64,000 nucleotides of DNA from Bacteroidota bacterium (GCA_036522515.1 DATDFQ010000043.1:186001-250000); one strand, 5' to 3'. Counted from the stretch's first letter, positions 37,149-47,186 are shown. Made by a program: numbers and translations. The notes: generated by a model from the letters alone, not told the origin.

Positions 37149-37835
37149 CTAGCCGGCCTCCCACCCCTGGTCGGAAAGTGCGGTGTGGAGTTCCTCGGGG
37201 TGATGCCTGGTATGGTGTTCGATCTTGCTTGCCTCCTCGTGGGCGTCTGTGTAGGTGGATCCCTTTGCCATGAGGTTCCGTTCGTATAACTCGTGAAGAA
37301 GCACGTACGGACGCTCGGCTTCCGTCAAATCATTGTCGATCCAGACTTCATTCTCCGGCACGAACTCGTAGACATGATCGTGCCCCCCTTCCGTAAAATC
37401 GACGTCAAAGACACTCCGCACCAGCCTTCCATCTACGATCCACACGGATACCCCCGATTCGAGCGCTTTCCACAACCTCACATGCACCTTCGTCGGATCG
37501 GGGATGCTTCCTCGATCGGCAACCTTCCTTACATCGCCGGCCCGTTTTCGTTCCGCCCTCTCCGTATGATCGGCCGCGGTAAGCGCGGCATCGTACGGAA
37601 GCCCTTTGGCCATCAGGTGATGCTCGACCAGCAGGTGGTCGATAAAGAAGGATTGCTCATCGTGCATCGCCTCATCGTCGAGCCAGAATTCGTCCTCGGG
37701 AATACACTCGAAGACGTAATGCTGGCCGTAATTTGTGAATTCTTTATCCAGATGAGTCCGCACATACGCACCGTCGACCACCCAGATCGTGATCCTGCCG
37801 CGCTTGCCGACGGTTCGCAGGTAAGGTGGGTTCAA
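37149..37835 (-). CDS. Tandem-duplicated domain protein with HELYE-type motif
   Basis: Two homologous ~80-aa units are visible. Unit 1 has WVVDGAYVRTHLDKEF, HYVFECIPEDEFWLDDE and HLLVEHHLMAKG. Unit 2 has WIVDGRLVRSVFDVDF, HVYEFVPENEVWIDND and HELYERNLMAKG. Unit 2 keeps an H-E-x-x-E pattern that resembles a metal site, while unit 1 has it scrambled. The start is uncertain. I choose TTG 37835, 23 bp after the PPTase stop; longer frames overlap that gene. I do not recognise the function, and no signal peptide is seen. Confidence 0.6.
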   Translation of the reverse strand: MNPPYLRTVGKRGRITIWVVDGAYVRTHLDKEFTNYGQHYVFECIPEDEFWLDDEAMHDEQSFFIDHLLVEHHLMAKGLPYDAALTAADHTERAERKRAGDVRKVADRGSIPDPTKVHVRLWKALESGVSVWIVDGRLVRSVFDVDFTEGGHDHVYEFVPENEVWIDNDLTEAERPYVLLHELYERNLMAKGSTYTDAHEEASKIEHHTRHHPEELHTALSDQGWEAG

Positions 37836-37857
37836 TTGGGACGCGGGTGTCTCCTCT

Positions 37858-38631
37858 TTATTCGACAAGAGCGCGGAACAGTCGGCGTGCGGATATCCCC
37901 CGAGACAGCGGAAACGGGCGCTTGTCCGCACGAGGTTCCCGGCCGAGCGCCATATTCCCGACAACTTCTTTTCCCGCGAACGTCAAGGTCAGCGGATGGA
38001 TGGTCCGGTGTGAATAAACTGGCGTCCCGCGGAGCGGCTCCAACGCGATCCCGTTCCCTTCCAGCTTTGCGGCCGCCTCTCTCTCCGTCCACAACCGATA
38101 GAATTCGAGTGTGCGATCGGGGGCGGGAAGCGCGGCGAGGCGTTCGAACTCCAACGGGCCAAACTGGGTGTCCACGATCGTGAGCATATCAAGCAGGGGG
38201 TGAACAACTTCGATGTCAATACCGACCTGCCAACCGGCCGCCACCCCGAGGGCAAGCACATTTTCGGAATGGGAAATGTTAAACCCGAAACCGGACGCCG
38301 GCCAACTCCTTCCTCCGTATGGGCGCAGCAAACGGGGTTTCCCCCTCGGCCCCGTTGCGAATTCGAGAGATCCCGGCGCTACACCGAGGAGTTTGCCGAG
38401 CACATCCCTCACGAAAATCGATCGCACGATAAACCGGCGGCGCTCTATCAGATTCCTGATCCGTTGCGCGCGGGCATACTCCTCAGGGAGCAATTCTGTT
38501 GCGCCACTCACCTCATAGGTGCGGGCGTCATCGAGGTCGCAAAGCCAGACGTGGGCGCCGCACTTCCCCTTCATCGGATCGTCCGAGGGGCCGTGAACTT
38601 GAACCTCCACACTCTCAACAAGCGATTGCAT
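37858..38631 (-). CDS. 4'-phosphopantetheinyl transferase (Sfp/AcpT superfamily)
   Basis: This 257-aa enzyme would transfer the phosphopantetheine arm of CoA to carrier proteins. It shows the Sfp-type motifs FGFNISHSENVLALGV (near 120), VGIDIEVV (near 142, with the Mg2+-binding acidic residues) and the WTEREAAAKLEGNGIAL segment (near 185). Sfp-type size is expected for one acting on NRPS/PKS carriers. ATG 38631 has AAGGAG 8 bases upstream; the longer frame does not. The only NRPS-like gene in the window is the truncated adenylation domain 147 bp upstream. Confidence 0.9.
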   Translation of the reverse strand: MQSLVESVEVQVHGPSDDPMKGKCGAHVWLCDLDDARTYEVSGATELLPEEYARAQRIRNLIERRRFIVRSIFVRDVLGKLLGVAPGSLEFATGPRGKPRLLRPYGGRSWPASGFGFNISHSENVLALGVAAGWQVGIDIEVVHPLLDMLTIVDTQFGPLEFERLAALPAPDRTLEFYRLWTEREAAAKLEGNGIALEPLRGTPVYSHRTIHPLTLTFAGKEVVGNMALGREPRADKRPFPLSRGISARRLFRALVE

Positions 38632-38778
38632 GTCATTCACTCCTTCTCTGTACGCCCCCCTGCGCTCCATGCCCTGTCACACCCCGCGAATATACACAAC
38701 CCCCGCTCGCTGGGGCGGTTCACCCCCCGTTATGACCGGGATGGGCGAGCCGTCCCCGAGGGATGCGGGCGGGGCTGT

Positions 38779-39603
38779 TCAACGCGAAAGATCGGGTCCT
38801 GTATGGGCCACCTGCAAGTTCGGGGAGATGAGCAGCGCCCCCGATTCGAAGGCAAGCCACATCTCTTCGATCGAATTATCGAAAGAGAGGGAAGCGCCCT
38901 GGTGGACGCAGTCTTCCGGTCTGAAGTGGAAGGTTTCGCCTTCGGCGTACACCAGATGCGACGCCTGCCGGTGTTGGACCATCACTCCATTCGGAGGGCC
39001 CATTGATCCCGATTTATACATGATGTAACAAAGGTCGCGGGGACTCGCACCGACTTCCGCCGGGGCCAGACGGAGAGAGCTCTCGGCATCGATCTCAATA
39101 CGGTCGGAATCGAGATGGATGACGGTGCCTCGAAACCCGCTGAACTGCCTTGTGCGATCGCTCGTGGTCAGGAGTACTTCCGCGCCTGATTCGTTCAGAA
39201 TATATGAGATACGGTCCCTTGGGTATTCGACGTCGAGAGGCACGTATGCGGCGCCCGCTTTCAGAATTGCCAGGATCGCCGCGTAGGCGTCGGTCGAGCA
39301 GGGCAGCAGAACCGCTACTCGTGATCCCCGCTTCACTCCCCTCGAGCGTAGGTGACGCGCAAGCCGATTGGCGTTGAACTCGAGCATCGAGTACGTTGTC
39401 TTCTCCAGGTCGGCGAGCACGGCGACTGCTCCCGGCCGCGCGTCCGCCTGCCGTTCAAATATCTGGTGAAGAAAATCGGGGTGTGGTGCTCTCTCGTTCG
39501 CCTTCGTGGGGGGTCTGCGCGTCTCCTCCCTGTGTGGTCTGCGGTGGGCGGCCCGTGGAAATGAAGTTATTCCCGAACCCGGCTTCCTTATCTGGTAGTT
39601 CAC
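38779..39603 (-). pseudogene. Truncated NRPS-type adenylation domain
   Basis: At 274 aa this is only the front half of an adenylation domain. It holds motif A1/A2 (LKAGAAYVPLDVEYP, near 114), a degraded A3 core (YIMYKSGSMGPPNGVMVQHR, near 190) and the start of A4 (SFDNSIEEMWLAFESGALL, near 240). It then stops at 38779, before A5-A10 and before any carrier domain. The front matches polylysine-synthetase-like (Pls) adenylation domains. The GTG start has GAGGG 9 bases upstream and a near-consensus promoter, so it may still be expressed. The A3 change (SGSMG) also argues against activity. Confidence 0.75.
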
Positions 39604-39660
39604 TTTCGTTTCCCTCTGGCGTTAGTGAATACGTTAGATAGTACGAAGCGCTACAACGTG

Positions 39661-39689
39661 ATAGTAATACAAACACGGGGTGAAGTCAA
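39661..39689 (-). promoter_or_regulatory. Near-consensus promoter of the truncated adenylation gene
   Basis: On the minus strand TTGACT (39689-39684), 17 bases and TACTAT (39666-39661) lie about 58 bp before the GTG start. An AT-rich palindrome, TTAATCCTT-3-AAGGATTAA (39691-39711), touches the -35 and could be an operator. Confidence 0.6.
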
Positions 39690-39806
39690 GTTAATCCTTT
39701 TTAAGGATTAAAAATTTTTCATCCGGCCGGTGATTCGGGGAAATCCGAAAGTTTTTGCGAGGGGATCGTACGAACGGAGACAGGGGTAAGGCTGGAAAAG
39801 TGCGGG

Positions 39807-42233
39807 TTACTCCTTTGCTTCGGTGGATTTCCGCAACTCGCGAACCCTATTGTAAAAGTACGGGAGATCCATTTCCTTCATGAAAATGAGCCCGCGCGCC
39901 GCGCGCATCCGGGGATGGGAATGCTTCAGAAAGAAGTCTTTGCCCAGGCAGGTCTTCACCGCCGCATATTGATCCACCTGGATGTTCTGCGCGAGCTCCG
40001 AGAACGGTCCGTCGTGCTCGTAACTCGGGAACGAAGCCGAGCTCTGGGAGCCGAAACAATTCATGAAGGATGTATGCATGAGAGAGAGTGTGTTCAGCGA
40101 AACCGGGACGAGAATATCGGCTTCTGCGGGCCGGAAGCGATACCAGATATTCCTGTACCCGAGCACGCGGATCGAGGAATTTCCGCTTTCTTTTTCGTAC
40201 GTCCGGAGGGCCTCGGCGACAGCCTGGAGCGCCTTGTAATGGGTGTCGGGCCCGCTCCCCTCCGGGTCGAAGGCAACGGAGACCACGTCCGGCTTGACGC
40301 TCTTCAAAAGGGCGAGGATCGGGGGAACGTCCCTGTTTACTTTCGGCTCTTCCGAGAAAATATCTCCCTGGTAGAATCCGAGGCGCAGCGGGTGGATGGC
40401 GGAGTTCTCGATTCCGAAGTGCGCCCAGAGGAGTTCGACTTCCCACTCGCGGATCGTCCCTTTCAGCGTCTGGATGTCGGGCGGGTCCTTGGCTCCCGGA
40501 TACTGTGTTCGGACGTATTCGTCGATTTCCTTCACCCGGAGCTGGAGCATCTTCATCTCCTTCGTGCCATAGACCCCGATCAGGTTCCGGAACAGCCTGC
40601 GCGCTTCCGCCTCGTCCTTTCGTTCCTGACCGTGAGCCGCGGTGCCGTCGAGGAAGAGATAGACATCCTCCATCCGCTTGCTGGAGTCTTCCGGGTCGAA
40701 ATAGCCTGCTTCGAGAAGCGACCGGAACGTCTCCCCCTCAAGATGACGCTCCAGCTTTCGGACGATGCTCAGGAGGTACTGATTGGAGACGGCTGTGAAG
40801 CCCGACGTGAGGTTCGCAAAATAGTGCTGGTTGGTGGGGTCGCGCACGAGATGATAGAGATACGGGAGATAGCCGAGCATGATATCGTCATGATGCGGCT
40901 CGGTATGGAGGTACGTCGTCCGGGAGACCTGATGAAGCCCCTTCTCGAGTTTTTCGATGATCCGCTTCCGGGCGGAGTCCGCCAGATCGCCGTGATTCCT
41001 CCCCGTTTTTTTCAGGAGCCCGGCGCCAAACCGGTCGCTCTTGAAATCTTCCGCTGTCAGCTCGTGAAGGGCCTTTTCCCGCGAGAGCGCGAGTGTGATC
41101 ACGATGTCGTCGGCCTGATCGAATCCCATCTCCCTGAGCCCGGAGAACTCCTCAAACTGCCGCTCGGTCAGGAGGCTCGCCGCCCCCTTGGTAAGGTAGA
41201 ATCTCCCGTTTGCCAGTCCCTGGAGCGCGGAGGCCGGATACTGCGGGTCTTTCTTCTCTTCGATCGCCTGCCGGACGATGGAGGCCTTCGCATCGCCTGC
41301 CGCCATGATAATCGCCGTCACGGCGGGGTTGTAGGTGATCGTTTCGAGGCCGATCGTGATGACGAGGCGGCTCCTCGAAATCTCTATCCCCCCGAGATCT
41401 GTCGCCGCCGCAGCCTGTGTCTCGTAGTTCGTCCCCGTCAGCCGCGTGACCGAATAGAAACTCGAACCCCGGACGTTAAACGCGATGTGCCCGTCGGGGC
41501 CGATGCCGCCGAGAAAAAATCCGATTCCTCCCATGGAACGGATTTTTGACTCGTACTCCATGCAGAAGACGTCGACCTGGTTGATCACTTTCTTCTGCAA
41601 CCGCTCAAGGTCGGTTCTTGTTTGCCGGACCCGGAGCGAAAGATCGACGACATTCTCCGGAAAGAGCTCCTGCATCGATCTCCCCCGGGGCAAGCCGAGC
41701 GATGTGCCGTTGATGAGCAACGCCTTCTCCCTCACGAGGCCGAACTGCTTGATGTAGAACTCGTTGACATAATAATAAAAGCTGTTGTGCTGCCGCGCGT
41801 CCATCGGATAAAACTCGTCGACCTGCACAAAGGTCAGGCTTTTCATATCCGGCGGCTTCGAGGAGTCGATTTCATACTCCTCGAGGAGGGATCGGATTTC
41901 AGGCGTCTCCCAGCGTTCGAGGATCCGCGTCACCCACTTGATGAAATATTCCGGCGTCTTGCCCGTCGGAAGGGAAATCACCCCGCCGGGGTTCTTCAGG
42001 ACCCATTCGATAAACCGGAGCGCCGTGATTTTCCCCAGGAGCGGAAAATTGTCCACCTCGAGGACCCGGATTTTTTCGGTCGGCGGATAGATGGACTTCC
42101 GTCCGCTTCGCTTCAGCTCGAGCGATTCGACCGAGGACGTTCCGTCGGATTTCTTCACGGCGTCACCGTCCCCCGCTCCGTACCCGGAGATAAAAAAATG
42201 CGGAGAACCCTGCTTGCGCAGGATTCTCCACAT
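39807..42233 (-). CDS. Glucosamine-6-phosphate deaminase / PIG-L deacetylase fusion
   Basis: This is an 808-aa fusion. The N-terminal NagB-like domain (about 50-365) has TGKTPEYF, VQVDEFYPMD (the catalytic Asp region) and GGIGPDGHIAFN with the catalytic His. The C-terminal part (about 430-790) is a PIG-L/LmbE domain, with HTEPHHDDIMLGY for the metal site and GPDTHYKAL for the second His. NagB+PIG-L fusions are known in Bacteroides-type genomes. NagB turns GlcN-6-P into fructose-6-P; PIG-L enzymes deacetylate GlcNAc. The E. coli Glu148 position is Val254 here. An alternative GTG at about residue 26 has a better ribosome site. It is the last gene of the ROK-controlled locus. Confidence 0.88.
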   Translation of the reverse strand: MWRILRKQGSPHFFISGYGAGDGDAVKKSDGTSSVESLELKRSGRKSIYPPTEKIRVLEVDNFPLLGKITALRFIEWVLKNPGGVISLPTGKTPEYFIKWVTRILERWETPEIRSLLEEYEIDSSKPPDMKSLTFVQVDEFYPMDARQHNSFYYYVNEFYIKQFGLVREKALLINGTSLGLPRGRSMQELFPENVVDLSLRVRQTRTDLERLQKKVINQVDVFCMEYESKIRSMGGIGFFLGGIGPDGHIAFNVRGSSFYSVTRLTGTNYETQAAAATDLGGIEISRSRLVITIGLETITYNPAVTAIIMAAGDAKASIVRQAIEEKKDPQYPASALQGLANGRFYLTKGAASLLTERQFEEFSGLREMGFDQADDIVITLALSREKALHELTAEDFKSDRFGAGLLKKTGRNHGDLADSARKRIIEKLEKGLHQVSRTTYLHTEPHHDDIMLGYLPYLYHLVRDPTNQHYFANLTSGFTAVSNQYLLSIVRKLERHLEGETFRSLLEAGYFDPEDSSKRMEDVYLFLDGTAAHGQERKDEAEARRLFRNLIGVYGTKEMKMLQLRVKEIDEYVRTQYPGAKDPPDIQTLKGTIREWEVELLWAHFGIENSAIHPLRLGFYQGDIFSEEPKVNRDVPPILALLKSVKPDVVSVAFDPEGSGPDTHYKALQAVAEALRTYEKESGNSSIRVLGYRNIWYRFRPAEADILVPVSLNTLSLMHTSFMNCFGSQSSASFPSYEHDGPFSELAQNIQVDQYAAVKTCLGKDFFLKHSHPRMRAARGLIFMKEMDLPYFYNRVRELRKSTEAKE

Positions 42234-42254
42234 TCGTTTTGAAGGGATCTGACA

Positions 42255-44000
42255 CTACTTCAACAGCATCATTTTCTGCGACAGCCGGCGGTTCCCCTGT
42301 TCGAGGACATACACGTAGACGCCGCTGTTGAGACCGGACATGTCGACATTGACGTTATAGCGCGCCGGGTTCTGATTGACGTTGTCGACGACCGTCTTGA
42401 CGAGCTGGCCCAGCACGTTGTATACTTTCAGGCTGGTCGCGCCCGAAGCGTTCAGGGTGTACCGGATGTTCGTGCTCGGGTTGAACGGATTCGGGTACGC
42501 CGCCCATAATTCAAATTTCGCGGGCGTCGCCGCCGGGTTCGTCGTCTTGACACCCGTCGGCGTTCCGGTCCACCAGTACGGATCGCCCTCAGGGCGGCCG
42601 TCGGTGCTGCTATTCTTGACCGGGGCGCTGGTATACTGCATATCCGCGGATTCGGGAAGAGGCCATGGGGGCGTCCAGGCGCCGGTACCCACCTGCGTGA
42701 AATTATAGCCGTAGGTCTCGGTGGTACCTGTCCCCGTCCGAACGGCGGCGAACCAGCTCAAAAGACCGACACCGTTGGCCCCGCCTGATGAGTTCAAAAC
42801 ACCGTCAATCGATGCGCCGAATCCGGGATCGACGTTCTGATTACCCGATGCGACGAGAAGGGGCCACTGCGCCGGAGTGTTGAACATATTGAGCGATTGG
42901 GCGTTCATGAACTCGGGGGTGTAGATAGAATCAACGTGTGCCGTGTCGTTCCATGCCGTCCAGTAATTCGTCAGACCCGAGGACCAGAAATAGACATTGT
43001 TCTTGACCTCGATTTTCCTTAGCAGCTCAGCTGCGGGGTCTCCCGCGCCGGTCGAAGCATGCCCCAGGAGAAGCGCAGCCGTCGTCGAGTCGAGCGGGCC
43101 CATCGTGATGATCGAGGCAACCGTGCCTGCGGTGAACGAATCCCACCCTCCGTTATACTCCGTCTTGTTTTGTCCGCCCGCGTAAACGTTATAAAAGATG
43201 TTATTGTTGAATACGGCGTTCACCATTCTGTCGAGGAAGAAGGGATTCTTGAATGTGTAGATGACATTGTTGTGAGAAAATTCGTAATACGATACGAACC
43301 CACCGGTGGCGGCGGTGGCGTACCCGCTGACGCACAACATCGTGTTGTACTTGATCATGATGGTGTCGGTCTTAAACGCGCCGATATAATTCTCGTTGCG
43401 GAGGAGCTCTCCGACATACCACTGGTTCGGCAGCGTGGTCATATTTCTGAACTTGCAGTTCGTAATGAAGAACTTGTCCCAGTTTCCGGCGTATCCGATT
43501 GCGAATTGGGACCATTGTTCGAAGACGCAGTTGTCCGCTTCGAGCCGTATGCTGTCAGCCGACAGTTGTATCGCCTGGCCGCTGCCGTAATTCACGCTGT
43601 TATTGATCGCGATCCCGAGCAGATAGAGGTTCTTGAAGACGCCGGTCGTTTTCGCCCCGTCGAGGGTGAACAGGAGCCCCGGTATCGAATTGTCCAGCAG
43701 AACGTCCGGCTGGATGCACGGAAGCTTTCCCGACGAGGGGTGCGGAACTCCCAGCACGGTGATATTCTCGTTCGTGGTGACCGTCCCGTCGAAGATATAC
43801 GTCGTATCGAGGGAAACGAGCTTGTACACATGGTGGATTTTCGCCCCTCCCGCGACTGTATCGCCGTTGATGACCTGGTCAAGGGTCAGCGCATTATTTG
43901 CATAAATGACGAGGGTATCGCCCTGGGCGAGTACCCGGCCGGGCGCCATGATGAATCCCATCATCGCGCCTGCGAGCATAATGATAACGAAGTAACGCAT
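42255..44000 (-). CDS. Secreted beta-helix protein with T9SS C-terminal sorting domain
   Basis: This 581-aa protein has a signal peptide (MRYFVIIMLAGAMMG, cut near VLAQG). ATG 44000 has GGAGGGAG upstream. Most of it (about 60-400) is Asn- and Gly-rich beta-strand repeats resembling a right-handed parallel beta-helix of the pectate-lyase type, for example NCVFEQWSQFAIGYAG and ITNCKFRNM. The final ~75 aa are a type A T9SS sorting domain (AAYPNPFNPSTNIRYTL...SQKMMLLK). It should be exported by the type IX system and attached to the outer surface. The substrate is unknown. It lies between the TonB receptor and NagB-PIG-L. Confidence 0.85.
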   Translation of the reverse strand: MRYFVIIMLAGAMMGFIMAPGRVLAQGDTLVIYANNALTLDQVINGDTVAGGAKIHHVYKLVSLDTTYIFDGTVTTNENITVLGVPHPSSGKLPCIQPDVLLDNSIPGLLFTLDGAKTTGVFKNLYLLGIAINNSVNYGSGQAIQLSADSIRLEADNCVFEQWSQFAIGYAGNWDKFFITNCKFRNMTTLPNQWYVGELLRNENYIGAFKTDTIMIKYNTMLCVSGYATAATGGFVSYYEFSHNNVIYTFKNPFFLDRMVNAVFNNNIFYNVYAGGQNKTEYNGGWDSFTAGTVASIITMGPLDSTTAALLLGHASTGAGDPAAELLRKIEVKNNVYFWSSGLTNYWTAWNDTAHVDSIYTPEFMNAQSLNMFNTPAQWPLLVASGNQNVDPGFGASIDGVLNSSGGANGVGLLSWFAAVRTGTGTTETYGYNFTQVGTGAWTPPWPLPESADMQYTSAPVKNSSTDGRPEGDPYWWTGTPTGVKTTNPAATPAKFELWAAYPNPFNPSTNIRYTLNASGATSLKVYNVLGQLVKTVVDNVNQNPARYNVNVDMSGLNSGVYVYVLEQGNRRLSQKMMLLK

Positions 44001-44222
44001 GACTACTCTCCCTCCTATTATTGATCGTGGTGGTTGTTGCTCGTTCGGTTCATTCCGCATCCCCGTCATACTGTTGGTGCCTGGTGTTGAAACGGATCGC
44101 GCGCCTTGCGCAATGGGATACGGTCGTCCTTACACTCTTCCGGTATCACCTCCCTTTCGAGTTCCAGGCGTCGACCTGATAGGTATTTCACTCATCTTGG
44201 ACTCAGTTGATTAATGTATGAA

Positions 44223-47186
44223 TTAAAATCTCCAGCGCACCCCCACATCGCCCGCCAGCCCGTACAACTGTTGAGATGCCGGGACTCCGGTAAGGGCGTG
44301 GATGACGCTCACATCTGTGACCTTGCTGAGATTATTAATGTCGCCGTACAACTGGACGCCGCGCAGCGGCGCCGGAAGATCCTGTTTGACGGAGACGTCC
44401 CACCGGGTATTGGACGTGGTGGAAGTGTAGAGTTGCAGCCAAACCGGCGAAACACCCGAAGGGATCCCCGTGAAGATGTCCGCCTGGTACAGCATCGATA
44501 CGCGAATCGAAAAGCCGAGATAATCGTACCCGACCGAGAGGTTGAGAATCTTGTTCGGCTGATAGAGAAGCGGGGCATGGTAGGATGTATCCACCGGCAC
44601 CGGTACCGACCGGGGCGTCGGCTTGATATAAATGACGTACGGGTATTCGGAAGTCGAGAAGACATGCGTGTAGTTGACGTTCAGGACCAACCCGTCCAGG
44701 GGGTGGGGCAGGTACCAAAAATGCGTCTGCCAATCAAGTTCCACGCCGTAATTATCGATCCGCACGGGGCTGTTGATGTAGGTGCTGATCGTATATTGAC
44801 CCCGCGGGGGCGTGCTCCCCAACAACCCGGGCGGATAGTAGGGTCTGGCTGCGGAGTCCTGCACGTTAAACGTCGTTGGATAGATCAAACCGTCGATCCT
44901 TTTCAGGAACCCGCCGACGGTAAACAATCCGATCGCGTTATCATAGAAAGACACGTACCCGTCGTAATTGGCGGAGCGCGTCGGGTTGAGCTGCGTGTTG
45001 TTCCACGCGATGGCGTTGCCGGTCGATACATCGATCCTCGGTATGATGGCCCGGTAGTCGGGATACGCCAGCGTGTTCGCATACGAGAGTCGCACGTCGA
45101 ACCATGACAGGGGCTTATATCGGAGGATCACATCGGGCAGCCAGTACGAGTGGTCCACCGTGATCGTTGTGTCATAATGAAAGTAGGGCCCTCCGAGCAG
45201 CGATGAGGTATTTTGCAAACCGCGTGAGGCCGTGTATGTGGTGCGGAAATCCTGAAACCGGACTCCACCGATGATCGTGAGTACCTCTCCGAGATTGGCA
45301 GTCGCCATCCCGTAGAACGCCCCCTGATTCTCGCTCCCGTTGTAATTGTTCGTCGTGGAGTTGAAGTCGTCGTGAAAATAGGCAAGATCGCCCCGCTGCG
45401 CAAAGAGCGCGGCGTTGCTCTTCATGAAATCAACCATGTCCGCCATCATCCCGGAGTTGAGCGGCAACGCCATCGGGTAGTCGCCGTTGAGAAACGTTCC
45501 GTAGCTGAAGTCCGGGTCCATGAACGGAGTGAGCGGAATGCTCGTTCCGTACTGCGTTCCCAGCCCGAAATGCGAAGCGATCAAACTATCGGCAAACCGG
45601 GCGCTCACGAGGCCCAAACCCTGGCCGCCTGTCTGATCGTAAACGTACGAGCGTGTCTGATGGCGGTATTTCCCTCCGACTTTTATCGCTCCCGTGATCG
45701 ATTCCATCAGGCTCACCGGCACATCGAGGTCCAGCGATGCGGACCAGGCGCGCTCCTTCGAGAAACTGTTATTGTTTACGAGAGCGTTGAGATAGGTGGA
45801 ATCGGGGACATTGCGCGCGGCCGGCGGGATCGAACGCGGATCGACGTTCGCGGCATTATTAAACTGGCCGAGATTTTGATCGAGGTGCTGGAACGTGACG
45901 GTCCAATCCCCGGGGGCCTTCGTTTCGGCATAGCTGTGCGAGAATCGCGCGTTCACATGGACGAGGGGCAGCTGCTGTTCGACGCTGAGCACGTTCGTGA
46001 TATTATTCAAGGTGGCGTTCGCATACCCGAGAGAATAGTTATGAAGGTTCGGCCCGGGACTGAACGATTCCCCTCTGTTGTAGACGTCGGTCACCCCGGA
46101 ACTGAAGAAATTCGAGAAGATGATTTTCCCCTCCGGCAGCGTGTAGTCCGTCACGAGCGTGGCGTTGGCCCGCCTCCGGTCCCTGAGCACGTCGTTGAGG
46201 TTCAGCTTGAGGACCAGGTAATCGACCTGATTATTGTTCAATTTGTCGTACGAGCCCCCGAATTCGTTGGAAGAGAGATTCCTCCGTTCGACGTCACCCT
46301 GAGCGAAGACGCCAAACCGGCCGTCAAAGAATCTGCCGTCGACGCTCCCCACATACTTGTAGTTATTGTACTTGTTGTACGCATCCGATAATCCGGTGTA
46401 TCCCCCCTGGGCCAGAAGTCCGAACCCGAGCCCCGGCCGTTCCCCTCTGGCGACCCGCATCTTGAAATTCACCGTCCCGCCCAGCACATCGGGATCCAGA
46501 TCGGGCGTATTGCTCTTGATCACCTCGATATTATCGAGCGAGTAGGGCGAAATCATGCTGAGGTCGGCGCTACGGTCATTTGAAGCGGAGCTTGCCATCC
46601 GGACGCCGTCGACGGTGATCGCATTGTATTTCGGTTCAAGCCCGCGGATCACCACCTGCGTTCCCTCGCCGCCGACTCTGAGGAGCGAAACCCCCGGCAG
46701 CCTTCCGACCGATTCGGCGGCATTCGCGTCTGGCAGCTCCTGGATCCGGGCAGCCGAAACGACGTTCGTGATTTGTGCCGCAGAAAGCTGCTGGTTAATG
46801 GCCCGGTCTTGTCCGGCCGCCTGTGCCGTCACGACCACACCTTTGGTCTCCAGCGCGACGGCTTCCAGCCCGAACGTAAGCGACGTGGTCTGACCGTCGC
46901 TCACCTGAACTGTGCTGTCCAGTTCGGGCCTGTAGCCGATGCAGGAGGCCTTGACGCGGTGTGTTCCCGCGGGGACCAGGGAAATCGAGAAGTTGCCGTA
47001 CACGTCTGTCGAAGCCCCAAGAGACGTTCCTTCGATGAATACATTCACGCCCGGAAGCGGTTCATTCGTCGTGTTATCCACGACTTTTCCGGCGATCTTG
47101 CCCGCGGGCCCGGCCTGAGCCGAACCTGCAATTAGCCAGAGGGCCACCAGGGACAGAACGATCGATCTCATGCTCGGCGATTTCAT
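44223..47186 (-). CDS. TonB-dependent receptor with N-terminal regulatory-like domain
   Basis: This ~987-aa outer-membrane receptor begins with a signal peptide (LSLVALWLIAGSAQA). A CarboxypepD_reg-like domain follows at about 25-105 (GKIAGKVVDNTTNEPLPGVN, quoted in part), then a plug near 115-220 (LRVGGEGTQVVIRG) and a long beta-barrel with a C-terminal aromatic residue (VRWRF). It would bring a ligand, here most likely a chitin-derived or other amino sugar, into the periplasm; that is inferred from its neighbours. The ATG at 47186 overlaps the ROK gene stop (TGATG). The much longer open frame is spurious. No SusD partner is present. Confidence 0.92.
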   Translation of the reverse strand: MKSPSMRSIVLSLVALWLIAGSAQAGPAGKIAGKVVDNTTNEPLPGVNVFIEGTSLGASTDVYGNFSISLVPAGTHRVKASCIGYRPELDSTVQVSDGQTTSLTFGLEAVALETKGVVVTAQAAGQDRAINQQLSAAQITNVVSAARIQELPDANAAESVGRLPGVSLLRVGGEGTQVVIRGLEPKYNAITVDGVRMASSASNDRSADLSMISPYSLDNIEVIKSNTPDLDPDVLGGTVNFKMRVARGERPGLGFGLLAQGGYTGLSDAYNKYNNYKYVGSVDGRFFDGRFGVFAQGDVERRNLSSNEFGGSYDKLNNNQVDYLVLKLNLNDVLRDRRRANATLVTDYTLPEGKIIFSNFFSSGVTDVYNRGESFSPGPNLHNYSLGYANATLNNITNVLSVEQQLPLVHVNARFSHSYAETKAPGDWTVTFQHLDQNLGQFNNAANVDPRSIPPAARNVPDSTYLNALVNNNSFSKERAWSASLDLDVPVSLMESITGAIKVGGKYRHQTRSYVYDQTGGQGLGLVSARFADSLIASHFGLGTQYGTSIPLTPFMDPDFSYGTFLNGDYPMALPLNSGMMADMVDFMKSNAALFAQRGDLAYFHDDFNSTTNNYNGSENQGAFYGMATANLGEVLTIIGGVRFQDFRTTYTASRGLQNTSSLLGGPYFHYDTTITVDHSYWLPDVILRYKPLSWFDVRLSYANTLAYPDYRAIIPRIDVSTGNAIAWNNTQLNPTRSANYDGYVSFYDNAIGLFTVGGFLKRIDGLIYPTTFNVQDSAARPYYPPGLLGSTPPRGQYTISTYINSPVRIDNYGVELDWQTHFWYLPHPLDGLVLNVNYTHVFSTSEYPYVIYIKPTPRSVPVPVDTSYHAPLLYQPNKILNLSVGYDYLGFSIRVSMLYQADIFTGIPSGVSPVWLQLYTSTTSNTRWDVSVKQDLPAPLRGVQLYGDINNLSKVTDVSVIHALTGVPASQQLYGLAGDVGVRWRF

